From Eudoraea sp. (GTDB lineage Bacteria; Bacteroidota; Bacteroidia; Flavobacteriales; Flavobacteriaceae): a DNA stretch of 9,255 bases. Below are positions 1 through 6,990 of this stretch, piece by piece. Both the position numbers and the translations under genes were made by a program. The notes beneath the pieces were generated by a model. It did not search any database, had not been told where the DNA came from, and worked only from the letters and a program-made list of their open reading frames with translations. Numbering within the stretch: the first letter of the stretch is position 1; every line of letters starts with the position of its first letter. The DNA is taken from NCBI GenBank assembly GCA_013042125.1, contig JABDQS010000304.1, positions 1 through 9,255 on the forward strand, read 5' to 3'.

Positions 1-1292
1 CACACGCCCAGTTCCCCTAAATAATTTGGCAGAATAAGGATCAAGGGAATAAAGAAGAATCCCTGGCGTGTAAGGGTAAGTAATAGGGCTGGAATTGCCT
101 TCCCCACGGCCTGAAAGTAGGCTGCTCCAATAAGCTGTATGGCAATAATAGGGGTTGCCGCAAAAACCCATCTCATGGCAGAGGGCGTGTTTTCCAAAAC
201 AAAAATGTTACTGGCAATTTCCGCAGCAGACATATCTGTCCTGTCACTCAGAAACCAACCGGTGATCTCTGCCGGAAAGATCATAAGTCCTACAAAAACT
301 ACGGTGGCCACAATGGCGGCATAGGCAATGGCCGTGTTTATGCTTTCCCGTACTCTCGCATATTTCCGCGCACCATAGTTGTAGCCGGCAATGGGCAAGA
401 AGCCTTGTGTGACCCCAAATACCGGGAATAGAGCAAACATCAGAGTTCTTCCAATTATGGCATAAACAGCTACCATGGATTCTCCTCCGAGATCAAACAA
501 TATATTGTTCATCAGGAGATAGGTAACGCTGGTTACTGCCTGCCTCGAGAGTGTCACAAAACCCAGTGATCCTATCTCTTTTAAAATAGGCAGGTGAAGA
601 CCAAAATCTGATAATCCAATCTTTAATTCAGAGTTCTTTGAAAGGAAAAAGTATAAGATATAACCAAAACAAAGTAGGTATCCTCCTGTAGTGGCCCATG
701 CTGCTCCCTCCATTCCCCAGTCGAATACATAGATAAAAATGTAATCCATGACCAGGTTTCCAACTGAAGGAATTATCATGGCGATCATGGCAAATTTGGG
801 CTTTCCTTCAGCACGGATGACGGTGTTTCCCATCATACACAAGGCCAGAAAAGGAACGCCGTATAGTACAATAGTATAATAGATCTTGGCCGGTTTAAAA
901 ATGCCTCCTTTCCCACCAAATGCGGGTATCAGGCCATCGGCATAATACAACCCAAGGGCTACCATCGTGATAGTTACCAACAGGGTTAAGGTGATCTGAT
1001 TCCCAAAAGTTTTTAGTGCCTTCTCGGGGTGGTCTGCCCCCAAAGCCCGCGAAATTATACTGCTCCCTCCTATCCCGATGGCCATTCCCAGGGCCGCAAT
1101 AAAAAAGGAGACTGGCAAGACTACATTAATGGCGGCAATGGCAATGGAACCTATCCAGTTACCTACAAAAATAGTGTCTACTAAAATGTTGAGCGACATC
1201 ACTAAAATGCCGATAGATGCAGGAACCGCTTGCCTTACCAGGAGTCTCCCAATAGATTCTGTACCGAGTTGATCTGAGGAGACCTTTGCCAT
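1..1292 (-). CDS. MATE-family multidrug/Na+ antiporter, C-terminus cut by window edge
   Basis: This is an inner-membrane efflux transporter of the MATE (NorM/DinF-like) family, which exports organic compounds using a Na+ or H+ gradient. Reading down from the ATG at 1292-1290 gives 430 codons without a stop; families of this type are about 440-460 residues, so only the last few dozen are missing. The usual two-repeat layout is visible. The first repeat has IGRLL (14-18), VDTIFVG (38-44) and GIGGSSIISRALG (73-85). A conserved loop IRAEGKPKFAM lies at 159-169 and LVMDYIFIYVF at 180-190. The second repeat has QGFLPIAGYNYGARKYARV (296-314). Most of the protein is hydrophobic helix. Its ATG shares one base with the hemH stop (TAATG), so it is probably translated by coupling from the hemH mRNA. 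Substrate unknown; the heme-gene linkage allows, but does not show, a porphyrin-related cargo. Confidence 0.93.
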   Translation of the reverse strand, partial: MAKVSSDQLGTESIGRLLVRQAVPASIGILVMSLNILVDTIFVGNWIGSIAIAAINVVLPVSFFIAALGMAIGIGGSSIISRALGADHPEKALKTFGNQITLTLLVTITMVALGLYYADGLIPAFGGKGGIFKPAKIYYTIVLYGVPFLALCMMGNTVIRAEGKPKFAMIAMIIPSVGNLVMDYIFIYVFDWGMEGAAWATTGGYLLCFGYILYFFLSKNSELKIGLSDFGLHLPILKEIGSLGFVTLSRQAVTSVTYLLMNNILFDLGGESMVAVYAIIGRTLMFALFPVFGVTQGFLPIAGYNYGARKYARVRESINTAIAYAAIVATVVFVGLMIFPAEITGWFLSDRTDMSAAEIASNIFVLENTPSAMRWVFAATPIIAIQLIGAAYFQAVGKAIPALLLTLTRQGFFFIPLILILPNYLGELGV

Positions 1293-2323
1293 TAGACTGG
1301 AAGCAGCTGTAATGTTTCCCAATCACGGATCCATGAGGCCATTAAGGACACCCATGCATCATTATCATTCAGGCAGGAAATGTGTTTGTAATCTTCTCCT
1401 CCTGCTTCTTCAAATTGTTCTTTTCCTTCCATTGCAATTTCTTCCAGCGTTTCCAAACAGTCACTAACAAATGCCGGGGTGATAACTGCAAGTCTCTTTT
1501 TACCTTCCTTTGCGAGACGTTCAAATTCATAATCGGTGTAGGGTTTTAACCACGGATCTCCTGCCAATCTTGATTGGAAGGAAGTGCTCACTTTGTTCTC
1601 AGGAAGCTGTAGGGCGGCCTTTACCAGTTCTGTAGTTTCATAGCACTGATGTCTGTAGCATGTGTTATGGGCCACTGAATTGATCTTACAGCAACTGCCA
1701 TCTATTTTACAATGAAAACGAGTAGGATCCGATTTACGGATATGACGTTCCGGGATACCGTGGTAGGAAAAAAGTACATGATCGTACTCAAAATCTTTTA
1801 ATCCTTCTGCAATGCTGTCTGCAAGTACTTTGATATAATCCGGACTTTTGTAAAAAGCTGGCAAAGTGGTCACCTGCATTTCCGAAAAATACTGTTGCTG
1901 TTCTTCCAATACCTTTACCACTACGGTCTCATAAGAAGACATGGCATAGTGGGGATACAAAGGAACTAAAAGTACCTCATCTACTCCTTGATCTTTAAGT
2001 TCCTGCAGTGCATTCTTAATGGTCATGCTACCGTAGCGCATTCCAAGCGCTACGGGTATGTCTGATTGCAGACGCACTTTTTTGGCAAATCTTTCTGAGA
2101 TCACGATTAGTGGAGAACCCTCCTCCCACCATATTTTTTTATAGGCCCTGGCCGATTTTTTAGGTCGCGTTTGTAAGATGATTCCTCTTACGAGAATGTT
2201 CCGCAGGATCTTAGGGACATCGATAACGCGTTCGTCCATTAAAAATTCATCCAAATATGGCCTTACATCCTTAGCGGTTGGACTGTCCGGGGATCCCAGA
2301 TTTACTAATAAAACTCCTTTCAA
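1292..2323 (-). CDS. hemH: Ferrochelatase (heme synthase)
   Basis: HemH inserts Fe2+ into a porphyrin in the last or near-last step of heme synthesis. The 343-residue product shows the family signatures: N-terminal GVLLVNLGSPDSPT (3-16), the active-site FSYHGIPERHIRKSDP (185-200, catalytic His188), FQSRLAGDPWLKPYT (249-263) and the acidic helix DCLETLEEIAMEG (288-300). The segment 205-227 holds five cysteines (205, 211, 212, 222, 227), resembling the internal cluster-binding segment reported for some bacterial [2Fe-2S] ferrochelatases. The start is TTG. The in-frame codons upstream reach a TGA at 2342-2344 without any ATG, and the product from TTG matches the family N-terminus. An AGGG lies just upstream, next to an eight-A run (read on the minus strand). 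It is first in a likely operon with the MATE gene. Family assignment is secure; whether the substrate is protoporphyrin or coproporphyrin is not visible, although protoporphyrin is usual outside Gram-positives. Confidence 0.97.
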   Translation of the reverse strand: MKGVLLVNLGSPDSPTAKDVRPYLDEFLMDERVIDVPKILRNILVRGIILQTRPKKSARAYKKIWWEEGSPLIVISERFAKKVRLQSDIPVALGMRYGSMTIKNALQELKDQGVDEVLLVPLYPHYAMSSYETVVVKVLEEQQQYFSEMQVTTLPAFYKSPDYIKVLADSIAEGLKDFEYDHVLFSYHGIPERHIRKSDPTRFHCKIDGSCCKINSVAHNTCYRHQCYETTELVKAALQLPENKVSTSFQSRLAGDPWLKPYTDYEFERLAKEGKKRLAVITPAFVSDCLETLEEIAMEGKEQFEEAGGEDYKHISCLNDNDAWVSLMASWIRDWETLQLLPV

Positions 2324-2342
2324 AACCCTTTTTTTTAGGCTT

Positions 2343-2365
2343 CAAAAATACTATATGTCTGCCAA
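2343..2365 (-). promoter_or_regulatory. Candidate hemH promoter with TTGGCAGA element
   Basis: On the minus strand the 8-mer TTGGCAGA (2365-2358) is followed after 7 bases by TATTTTTG (2350-2343). The latter fits the Bacteroidota -7 consensus TAnnTTTG. Nineteen bases then separate this box from the hemH TTG start. The hemA promoter has the same 8-mer, the same box and nearly the same spacings. I see no good -33 TTTG at the standard distance, so TTGGCAGA may be an activator site replacing it. Inferred from sequence only. Confidence 0.55.
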
Positions 2366-2373
2366 CATTTGGC
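2361..2373. repeat. Inverted repeat between hemH and the MscS gene
   Basis: GCCAA and TTGGC form a perfect 5-base inverted repeat with CAT between them. It overlaps the TTGGCAGA element of the hemH promoter and lies in the 162-base divergent gap before the MscS-type gene. It could be an operator. The arms are short, so chance is possible. Confidence 0.35.
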
Positions 2374-2485
2374 TACGCCTCTCAAATACTTTATTTATGG
2401 GCATATAGAGAATGCTAATTTTATGTGGAAATACGATTAATCTTCCGTATTTTCCTTTAAATAACAGCAAAACCTAATCAAATTA

Positions 2486-3568
2486 ATGTTAGAAGAATTC
2501 TTAAAGATCCCATCCAATCAATCATTGATATATTTATTTGTCGGGTTTTTTATCCTGATCCTGGTCTATTTCATCGTTATTCGTATCCTTCGAAAACTAG
2601 GCAAAAATCCCAAATATCTTTTACCACCAGATTCGGTTAAAAAGATCTCCCTTCCTCTGTTTTTTATCCTGTTCTCATTTCTGTTACGCATGCAGTCCCT
2701 GACGGATCTATTGGGGCTGGAGAACTATTTCTCCTGGTTTAAAAAAGCCAGCACACTTCTCTTTATATTTTCCTTCGCCTGGTTGTTGATTATGATCATT
2801 AAGATCATAAAACAATTCGTCGTCATGAAGTACGATGTGAGCTCTGAGGACAATCTTAGGGCCCGTAAAATTTACACGCAATTCACAATTTTAGAACGCA
2901 TATTCATCTTTATAGTGACCATCTTTGCTCTTGGAATAGCCCTTATGAGCTTTGAGGAGATCCGTGAAATTGGGATCAGCATCTTTGCCTCTGCCGGTGT
3001 GGCCGGGATCATTATCGGATTTTCGGCTCAGAAGATGATCGGGGCAATTCTCGCCGGAATACTAATAGCCTTTGCTCAACCCATAAAAATAGATGATGTG
3101 GTAGTGGTAGAAGGTGAATGGGGAAGGATAGAACAAATCACACTTACCTATGTCGTTATTGCCATATGGGATAAAAGACGGCTGGTAGTACCTACCACCT
3201 ATTTTATTGAAAAACCATTTGAGAATTGGACCAAGACCACGGCGAATATTCTTGGCACCGTCTATTTATACACGGACTATAAAGTTCCATTTGAAGCCAT
3301 CAGGAATGAATTAGCAAAGATCCTGAAAAGTACAGATCTCTGGGATGGTGAGGCTCAAAATTTGCAGGTGACCAACACAACGGATACAAATGTTGAGATC
3401 CGCGCCCTTATGAGTGCCAAAGATGCCTCCACTGCCTGGAATCTAAAGATCTTTGTAAGGGAGAAATTGATAATATTCCTGCAGGAAAACTATCCGGAAA
3501 GTCTGCCGCATACAAGGGTGATCATAAAAAATGAAGGAGAAAGTGTCACTCATGTAAAAAATAACTAG
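2486..3568 (+). CDS. MscS-family mechanosensitive ion channel
   Basis: This is a small-conductance mechanosensitive channel of the inner membrane, which opens under membrane tension to release solutes on osmotic downshock. The 360 residues carry hydrophobic helices at about 14-34, 53-69, 88-109 and 137-155. They are followed by the pore helix 161-198, with the small-residue pattern ASAGVAGIIIGFSAQ then ILAGILIAFAQPI typical of MscS TM3. The beta domain follows (IDDVVVVEGEWGRIEQITL, 202-220), with the motif RRLVVPTTYF (231-240), where MscS proteins often have VPN, and FENWTK (245-250). The C-terminal part (251-360) is soluble alpha/beta. The ATG at 2486 directly precedes a plausible membrane-protein N-terminus; the leader is A-rich without a Shine-Dalgarno site, as is common in this phylum. 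It is divergent from hemH and probably heads a plus-strand transcript with the following genes. Specific paralogue not assigned. Confidence 0.95.
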   Translation: MLEEFLKIPSNQSLIYLFVGFFILILVYFIVIRILRKLGKNPKYLLPPDSVKKISLPLFFILFSFLLRMQSLTDLLGLENYFSWFKKASTLLFIFSFAWLLIMIIKIIKQFVVMKYDVSSEDNLRARKIYTQFTILERIFIFIVTIFALGIALMSFEEIREIGISIFASAGVAGIIIGFSAQKMIGAILAGILIAFAQPIKIDDVVVVEGEWGRIEQITLTYVVIAIWDKRRLVVPTTYFIEKPFENWTKTTANILGTVYLYTDYKVPFEAIRNELAKILKSTDLWDGEAQNLQVTNTTDTNVEIRALMSAKDASTAWNLKIFVREKLIIFLQENYPESLPHTRVIIKNEGESVTHVKNN

Positions 3569-3600
3569 TAAAACAAAATGTCTCAAAATATACTTGATCT

Positions 3601-4146
3601 ATGTCTAAGGAGACCAGTTTAGAATATGCTTTGACGCATTATTATAAAAACGAGATGATCTCGTTTATGAAGGCTCATCCTGAATATTTTGAAGAAGCCC
3701 TTGCATTGGCCATTATAGATAAACAGCCTTATTCCTGGAGGGCCGCATGGCTTTTATGGAGCTGTATTTCTAAAAATGATCCCCGGGTACAAAAGCATAT
3801 CAGTAAAATAATTGATTGTATAGGAGGCAGATCAGACGGGCATCAAAGGGAGTTACTAAAGATCCTCCTAGAAATGAACTTGAATGAAGAACAGGAAGGC
3901 TATTTATTTGATATATGCGTCTCCTTATGGGAACAACCAGGGAAGAAACCATCCGTTAGATATACCGCATTTAAATTTATCAATAAAACTGCCTTTGAAC
4001 ATCCTGATCTGGCCAATGAGATACTGTTACTCGCCCAGGAAAAATATATGCGAACATTATCTCCCGGGGTTCACAGATCTATTCTAAGAATGATCAGAAA
4101 TACGACGGCGCATCACAGGACCCACATCATTTACACCAACCAATGA
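3601..4146 (+). CDS. HEAT-repeat-like helical protein of unknown function
   Basis: I do not recognise a named family. The 181-residue product appears entirely helical and soluble, with no signal peptide or membrane segment. Successive helix pairs resemble HEAT or armadillo repeats: WRAAWLLWSCIS then PRVQKHISKIIDCI (46-74), RELLKILLEM (83-92), GYLFDICVSLW (100-110), SVRYTAFKFINKTAFEHPDLANEILLLAQ (118-146) and VHRSILRMIRN (157-167). Proteins of this shape usually act as scaffolds or binding modules. No catalytic motif is evident. The ATG at 3601 is 32 bases after the MscS gene stop, and no good Shine-Dalgarno site is seen. An ATG at 3578 is out of frame and closes after 14 codons. It probably shares a transcript with its neighbours. 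It is confidently a gene because of its length, consistent codon use and repeat pattern. Confidence 0.82.
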   Translation: MSKETSLEYALTHYYKNEMISFMKAHPEYFEEALALAIIDKQPYSWRAAWLLWSCISKNDPRVQKHISKIIDCIGGRSDGHQRELLKILLEMNLNEEQEGYLFDICVSLWEQPGKKPSVRYTAFKFINKTAFEHPDLANEILLLAQEKYMRTLSPGVHRSILRMIRNTTAHHRTHIIYTNQ

Positions 4147-4150
4147 TCCT

Positions 4151-4219
4151 ATGAAAGCATTTGAAACCAAAGAACTTATCGATCTCTTAAAAACCCCGGA
4201 TTTGATATTATGCAGTTAA
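4151..4219 (+). other. 22-codon open frame, possible leader peptide or gene remnant
   Basis: An ATG four bases after the stop of the HEAT-like gene opens a frame starting MKAFETKELIDLL and closing with TAA at 4217-4219. It overlaps the ATG of the DUF1801 gene in another frame by ten bases. The composition looks protein-like (charged, amphipathic), unlike random intergenic DNA. It could be the 5' stub of a gene lost by deletion, a coupling peptide that carries ribosomes to the next gene, or chance. No Shine-Dalgarno site is seen. Confidence 0.3.
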
Positions 4220-4629
4220 AAAGTGATCCAAGAGTAAAAGTTGTATTTGACAACTACCCCGCATCGGTAAGGAATAAGATGATGCAACTTAGAGAATTAG
4301 TATTAACAACAGCCTCAGAAATTGACGGATTAGAGCAACTTGAAGAAACTCTGAAATGGGGAGAGCCAAGTTTTCTCACCAAATACGGAAGTACGGTACG
4401 TATGGATTGGAAAACGAAGAATCCCGGGCAGTATGCCCTCTATTTTAAATGTACTTCCCGTTTAGTACCTACGTTTAAGCAACTCTATAAAAACATCTTT
4501 ACTTTTGAAGGTGACAGGGCCATTGTTTTTGCCTTGGGCCATGCCTTACCTGAAAAGGAATTAACACACTGCATATCCCTCGCCCTGACCTATCACAAAG
4601 TAAAACACCTCCCATTACTTGGCGCCTGA
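4210..4629 (+). CDS. DUF1801 (YdhG-like) domain protein
   Basis: This is a small cytoplasmic protein of the DUF1801/YdhG-like family, which has a frataxin-like fold; its biochemical role is not established. The 139 residues span the domain: an N-terminal helix with DPRVKVVFDNYPASVRNKM and LRELVL (6-32), the hallmark LEETLKWGEPSFLTKYGSTVRMDWK (44-68), the strand YALYFKCTSRLV (75-86) and a C-terminal part with FEGDRAIVFALGHALPEKEL (99-118). The ATG at 4210 is the only plausible start: the frame upstream has no start codon before a TGA at 4162-4164, and the length fits the family. It is 63 bases after the HEAT-like gene and overlaps the short frame at 4151-4219. Some relatives are annotated as iron-related because of the frataxin-like fold. 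I would not infer an iron role from this sequence alone. Confidence 0.9.
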   Translation: MQLKSDPRVKVVFDNYPASVRNKMMQLRELVLTTASEIDGLEQLEETLKWGEPSFLTKYGSTVRMDWKTKNPGQYALYFKCTSRLVPTFKQLYKNIFTFEGDRAIVFALGHALPEKELTHCISLALTYHKVKHLPLLGA

Positions 4630-4684
4630 TTTCTGTATTATTCATTTTCAGTTTCTGTATTTAATTATTCCCAAACCACAGAAA
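4630..4684 (+). repeat. Direct and inverted copies of TTTCTGT in an AT-rich gap
   Basis: TTTCTGTATT occurs at 4630-4639 and again at 4652-4661, 22 bases apart. ACAGAAA, the complement of its core, lies at 4678-4684. The second copy and the inverted copy could pair with a 19-base loop, which is too loose for a convincing intrinsic terminator. The rest of the gap to 4757 is T-rich. A weak -7-like TACTTTTA lies at 4734-4741, about 16 bases before the next start codon. Confidence 0.3.
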
Positions 4685-4757
4685 TGCAAAGGCTGTATCT
4701 CTTCTTAAAACCTCTTTTTTCAGTTTTTCATTGTACTTTTAAATCTCATTTCAGTAT

Positions 4758-5606
4758 ATGAAAACATACTTTATTTTACTTTTTAGTTTATTTTACAGCT
4801 GTTCAATTTGGGCGCAATACATAACTTGTTCTCCCGAAAATAAAGAAGCGGTGCTTGCAAAGATCAGGGAAGTAGAGGCTATAGAAAATGAGATATTTGG
4901 TGAAGAACTAGTTGAAATTGGCAAAACCTTTATAGGCACACCTTATGAAGCCAAAACTTTGGAAATTGGGAAAATGGAGTCTCTGGTTATTACGCTGCAA
5001 GGGTTAGACTGCACCACTTTTGTTGAAAACGTGCTGGCTTTTGGATTGATCAAGGATATAACGGAAGCAGGTTTTGATTCTTTTGTCAGTACGCTAGAAA
5101 AGATACGATACAGAGACGGGAAACTTAATGGCTATGGATCTCGCCTTCATTACTTCACGGAATGGATCTCAGATAATGAAGAAAAAGGCCTGGTACAAAA
5201 TATCACGGCTTCTTTGGGAGGCACAGAAATAGACAAAAAGCTCAATTTTATGAGTGATCATCGCAACCTATATCCCTTTTTGAAAGATGAGAAATCATTT
5301 AAAGAGATATTGGAAACTGAGAGGAAATTACAAATGAATCCCCTTTGTATTTTAAATCAGGAAATGCTGGCTGTGAATGAGGATCAGATCCAATCCGGAG
5401 ATATTATTGCTTTGGCCACCTCAATTGAAGGGCTGGATGTTACCCACACGGGCTTTGCAATTAGAGTAAATGATGGTCGTTTACATCTGCTGCACGCCTC
5501 AACCTCCGGGGCGGTAGAGATCTCAGAGCTACCACTCATAGATTATCTCAAAAAAATAAATAAAAATACAGGTATTATCATTGCCAGACCCTTGCAACAG
5601 CCTTAA
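4758..5606 (+). CDS. Exported DUF1460 protein (N-acetylmuramoyl-L-alanine amidase-like)
   Basis: This belongs to the DUF1460 family, papain-like (NlpC/P60-related) proteins annotated as amidase-like and thought to act on peptidoglycan or its fragments in the periplasm. The 282-residue product starts with a signal peptide: a short basic end, a hydrophobic core (4-18) and likely cleavage near SIWAQ (16-20). The likely nucleophile is Cys85 in LQGLDCTTFVENVLA (80-94), with probable His230 in DVTHTGFAIR (227-236). LHLLHAST (242-249) follows, as in related cysteine peptidases. GDIIALAT (214-221) precedes the His strand. A cysteine inside the leader (15) does not sit in a proper lipobox, so a lipoprotein is unlikely. 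It ends convergently with the VOC gene, the two stops sharing TTAA. A 128-base gap separates it from the gene upstream, so it probably has its own promoter. Substrate specificity is not determined. Confidence 0.92.
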   Translation: MKTYFILLFSLFYSCSIWAQYITCSPENKEAVLAKIREVEAIENEIFGEELVEIGKTFIGTPYEAKTLEIGKMESLVITLQGLDCTTFVENVLAFGLIKDITEAGFDSFVSTLEKIRYRDGKLNGYGSRLHYFTEWISDNEEKGLVQNITASLGGTEIDKKLNFMSDHRNLYPFLKDEKSFKEILETERKLQMNPLCILNQEMLAVNEDQIQSGDIIALATSIEGLDVTHTGFAIRVNDGRLHLLHASTSGAVEISELPLIDYLKKINKNTGIIIARPLQQP

Positions 5607-5980
5607 ACAATCCTCCAGGGCGGATTTTTCCTATTCTTGCCTGCGTAGTAGAGAATTAACTGATTTTGATCCGGATCTTTTAACCGGGCCTCCCGCCATA
5701 TCCATCTTTTATCGTTAGGCAGCTCGTCAAAGGTTATCCCTTTTTCTAACAATTCTTCCACATAGGCGTCTAGATTTTGGCACTCAAAATATACCATTAT
5801 ACCATTTCCTTTTGGTAACTCCTCAACATAGTGAATAGAAAAAGTAGCGTCTCCCTCAGGGCATTCAAACCGGGCATATGTTGGGACGGCTTTTATGATC
5901 AGCTTCAAACCTATTTTTTCATAGAACCCAATAGACCTGATCAGGTCCTTCGTTGGGACGGTCACTTGGTTTAGGTTCAT
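5603..5980 (-). CDS. VOC superfamily (glyoxalase/bleomycin-resistance fold) protein
   Basis: This 125-residue protein has the paired beta-alpha-beta-beta-beta layout of the vicinal oxygen chelate superfamily. Module one runs from NQVTVPTKDLIRSIGFYEKIGLKL (4-27) to ATFSIHYVEE (45-54). Module two runs from MVYFECQNLDAYVEELLEKGI (62-82) to REARLKDPDQNQLILYY (96-112). By alignment with typical members, the usual metal ligands look mostly replaced: Gln5 at the first position, Met62 near the third, Ile109 where a glutamate commonly ends the DPDGN strand. Only His50 could fill the second. It may therefore bind a ligand rather than catalyse, but this is judged by eye. It lies downstream of the AraC gene on the same strand with a 97-base gap holding its own promoter-like element. 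Reaction and substrate unknown. Confidence 0.88.
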   Translation of the reverse strand: MNLNQVTVPTKDLIRSIGFYEKIGLKLIIKAVPTYARFECPEGDATFSIHYVEELPKGNGIMVYFECQNLDAYVEELLEKGITFDELPNDKRWIWREARLKDPDQNQLILYYAGKNRKNPPWRIV

Positions 5981-6028
5981 ACCCTGTTTGTTTTAATTGG
6001 CTGTACATTAAATATCGACAATTTGACT

Positions 6029-6051
6029 CAAAATTAAAAATGGGATGCCAA
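6029..6051 (-). promoter_or_regulatory. Candidate promoter of the VOC gene with TTGGCA element
   Basis: On the minus strand, TTGGCA (6051-6046) is followed after 9 bases by TAATTTTG (6036-6029), matching TAnnTTTG. The layout resembles the hemH and hemA promoters, where TTGGCA also lies 8-9 bases before the -7 box. The leader to the ATG at 5980 is longer here, 48 bases after the box. TTGGCA also forms half of a CCAA-N-TTGG palindrome (6048-6056). Confidence 0.45.
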
Positions 6052-6077
6052 TTTGGAAGAACCCGCCATTCCCTATG

Positions 6078-6965
6078 CTACAGCACCTGAGACATCAGGT
6101 ATTTTTTGGGTGTGGTCCCATATTTCTTTTTAAAGGCCGTTATAAAATGACTGGAAGTACTATAGCCTACTTTATGGCCAACCTCATTAACATTGTACTG
6201 ATTAGATTCCAGCATTTTCCTGGCGTACTCCATTTTATAATCGAATAAAAAACTATAGACAGAGTCACCATAGATCTGCTTAAAACCTTCCTTTAATTTT
6301 TTTAAACTCAACCCTATTTCATCAGCCAATTCCGGTAAGGTAGGCGGTTCTGTCATACGCTGTAATATAATATCCTTTGCCTTCCTTATGCGTTTCACAT
6401 TTTCTTCGTCCACCAAAAAAGGACACTGCTCTAAAGCCAAATTATCTGTCTTGTTAAAGTAAAGGGCGATGAGCTCATAGACCTTTCCTGTTACATACAG
6501 ATCCATGATAGTGGGATGTACGTTATAGTTCATAAGCTGACTCAACACTACAGCAATTGGGGGGGTGATCAGTTCCTGGGTGTAGTATTTCTTATCCTCA
6601 AACTCCTTACTTAGAAATGGTATGTGCTCCGCCTGTTGCGAGAATAAAGAGTGAAATTTTTGAATGCTCATTACCAGGGATAACATCCATGTATTGGGCT
6701 GTACTTCTGCATTCAACGGAAGATCTACCTGAGTGTTATACAGCAATAAGGACTGTTCCTCAGGCACGTCTAGCGCATAGGTACCCTGATTAAAAACAAA
6801 CTTGGCCCTTCCCTTCATGCAAAAATGGAACTGTATGAAAGAACGATCAATCTTTCGGCTAAACTGCTGAATTTGAGCAGTTTCATTCTGAAACTTCAGC
6901 ACATAAAAACCGGGTTCTACAAAGATCTCCTGTAAGGAACCTTCAGCGATATTTTTATCATTCAT
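6078..6965 (-). CDS. AraC-family (PchR-like) transcriptional regulator
   Basis: This is a DNA-binding activator or repressor. The 295 residues split into an N-terminal beta-rich, cupin-like sensing region (about 10-105, including FIQFHFCMKGRAKFVFNQG at 43-61), a helical linker, and a C-terminal AraC DNA-binding domain (190-291). The first helix-turn-helix is TLPELADEIGLSLKKLKEGFKQIYG (209-233, ending in the PchR-type FKxIYG). The second is VNEVGHKVGYSTSSHFITAFKKKYGTTPKKYL (259-290), a close match to the family signature. This type resembles PchR/YbtA, which sense iron-chelate complexes; heme or a porphyrin is a reasonable but unproven effector here. It is transcribed away from hemA across a 200-base gap with several palindromes, so control of hemA and of itself is the natural guess. 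ATG 6965 gives a complete N-terminal domain. Confidence 0.93.
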   Translation of the reverse strand: MNDKNIAEGSLQEIFVEPGFYVLKFQNETAQIQQFSRKIDRSFIQFHFCMKGRAKFVFNQGTYALDVPEEQSLLLYNTQVDLPLNAEVQPNTWMLSLVMSIQKFHSLFSQQAEHIPFLSKEFEDKKYYTQELITPPIAVVLSQLMNYNVHPTIMDLYVTGKVYELIALYFNKTDNLALEQCPFLVDEENVKRIRKAKDIILQRMTEPPTLPELADEIGLSLKKLKEGFKQIYGDSVYSFLFDYKMEYARKMLESNQYNVNEVGHKVGYSTSSHFITAFKKKYGTTPKKYLMSQVL

Positions 6966-6990
6966 TCGTAGACTTTTAATGTCTTCATTC

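Noticed and set aside
139..1272. Plus-strand open frames at 139-324 and 1078-1272
   Set aside because: They lie antisense to the MATE gene, whose conserved motifs run across the whole region; they have no protein-like features.
2351..2404. Minus-strand mini-frame (ATG at 2404, 17 residues) in frame with hemH
   Set aside because: It closes with TAG at 2351-2353, a TGA follows before hemH, and it lies upstream of the likely hemH promoter box, so it is probably not even transcribed with hemH.
4652..4684. Intrinsic terminator after the DUF1801 gene
   Set aside because: The only stem is 7 bases with a 19-base loop, AT-rich, and has no adjoining T-run.
4758..4830. DUF1460 protein as a lipoprotein because of a cysteine in its leader (residue 15)
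   Set aside because: The residues before the cysteine (FYS) do not form a lipobox; cleavage near SIWAQ by signal peptidase I is more likely.
6045..6248. Plus-strand open frame at 6045-6248
   Set aside because: It overlaps the second helix-turn-helix of the AraC-type gene on the other strand; it is a shadow frame.
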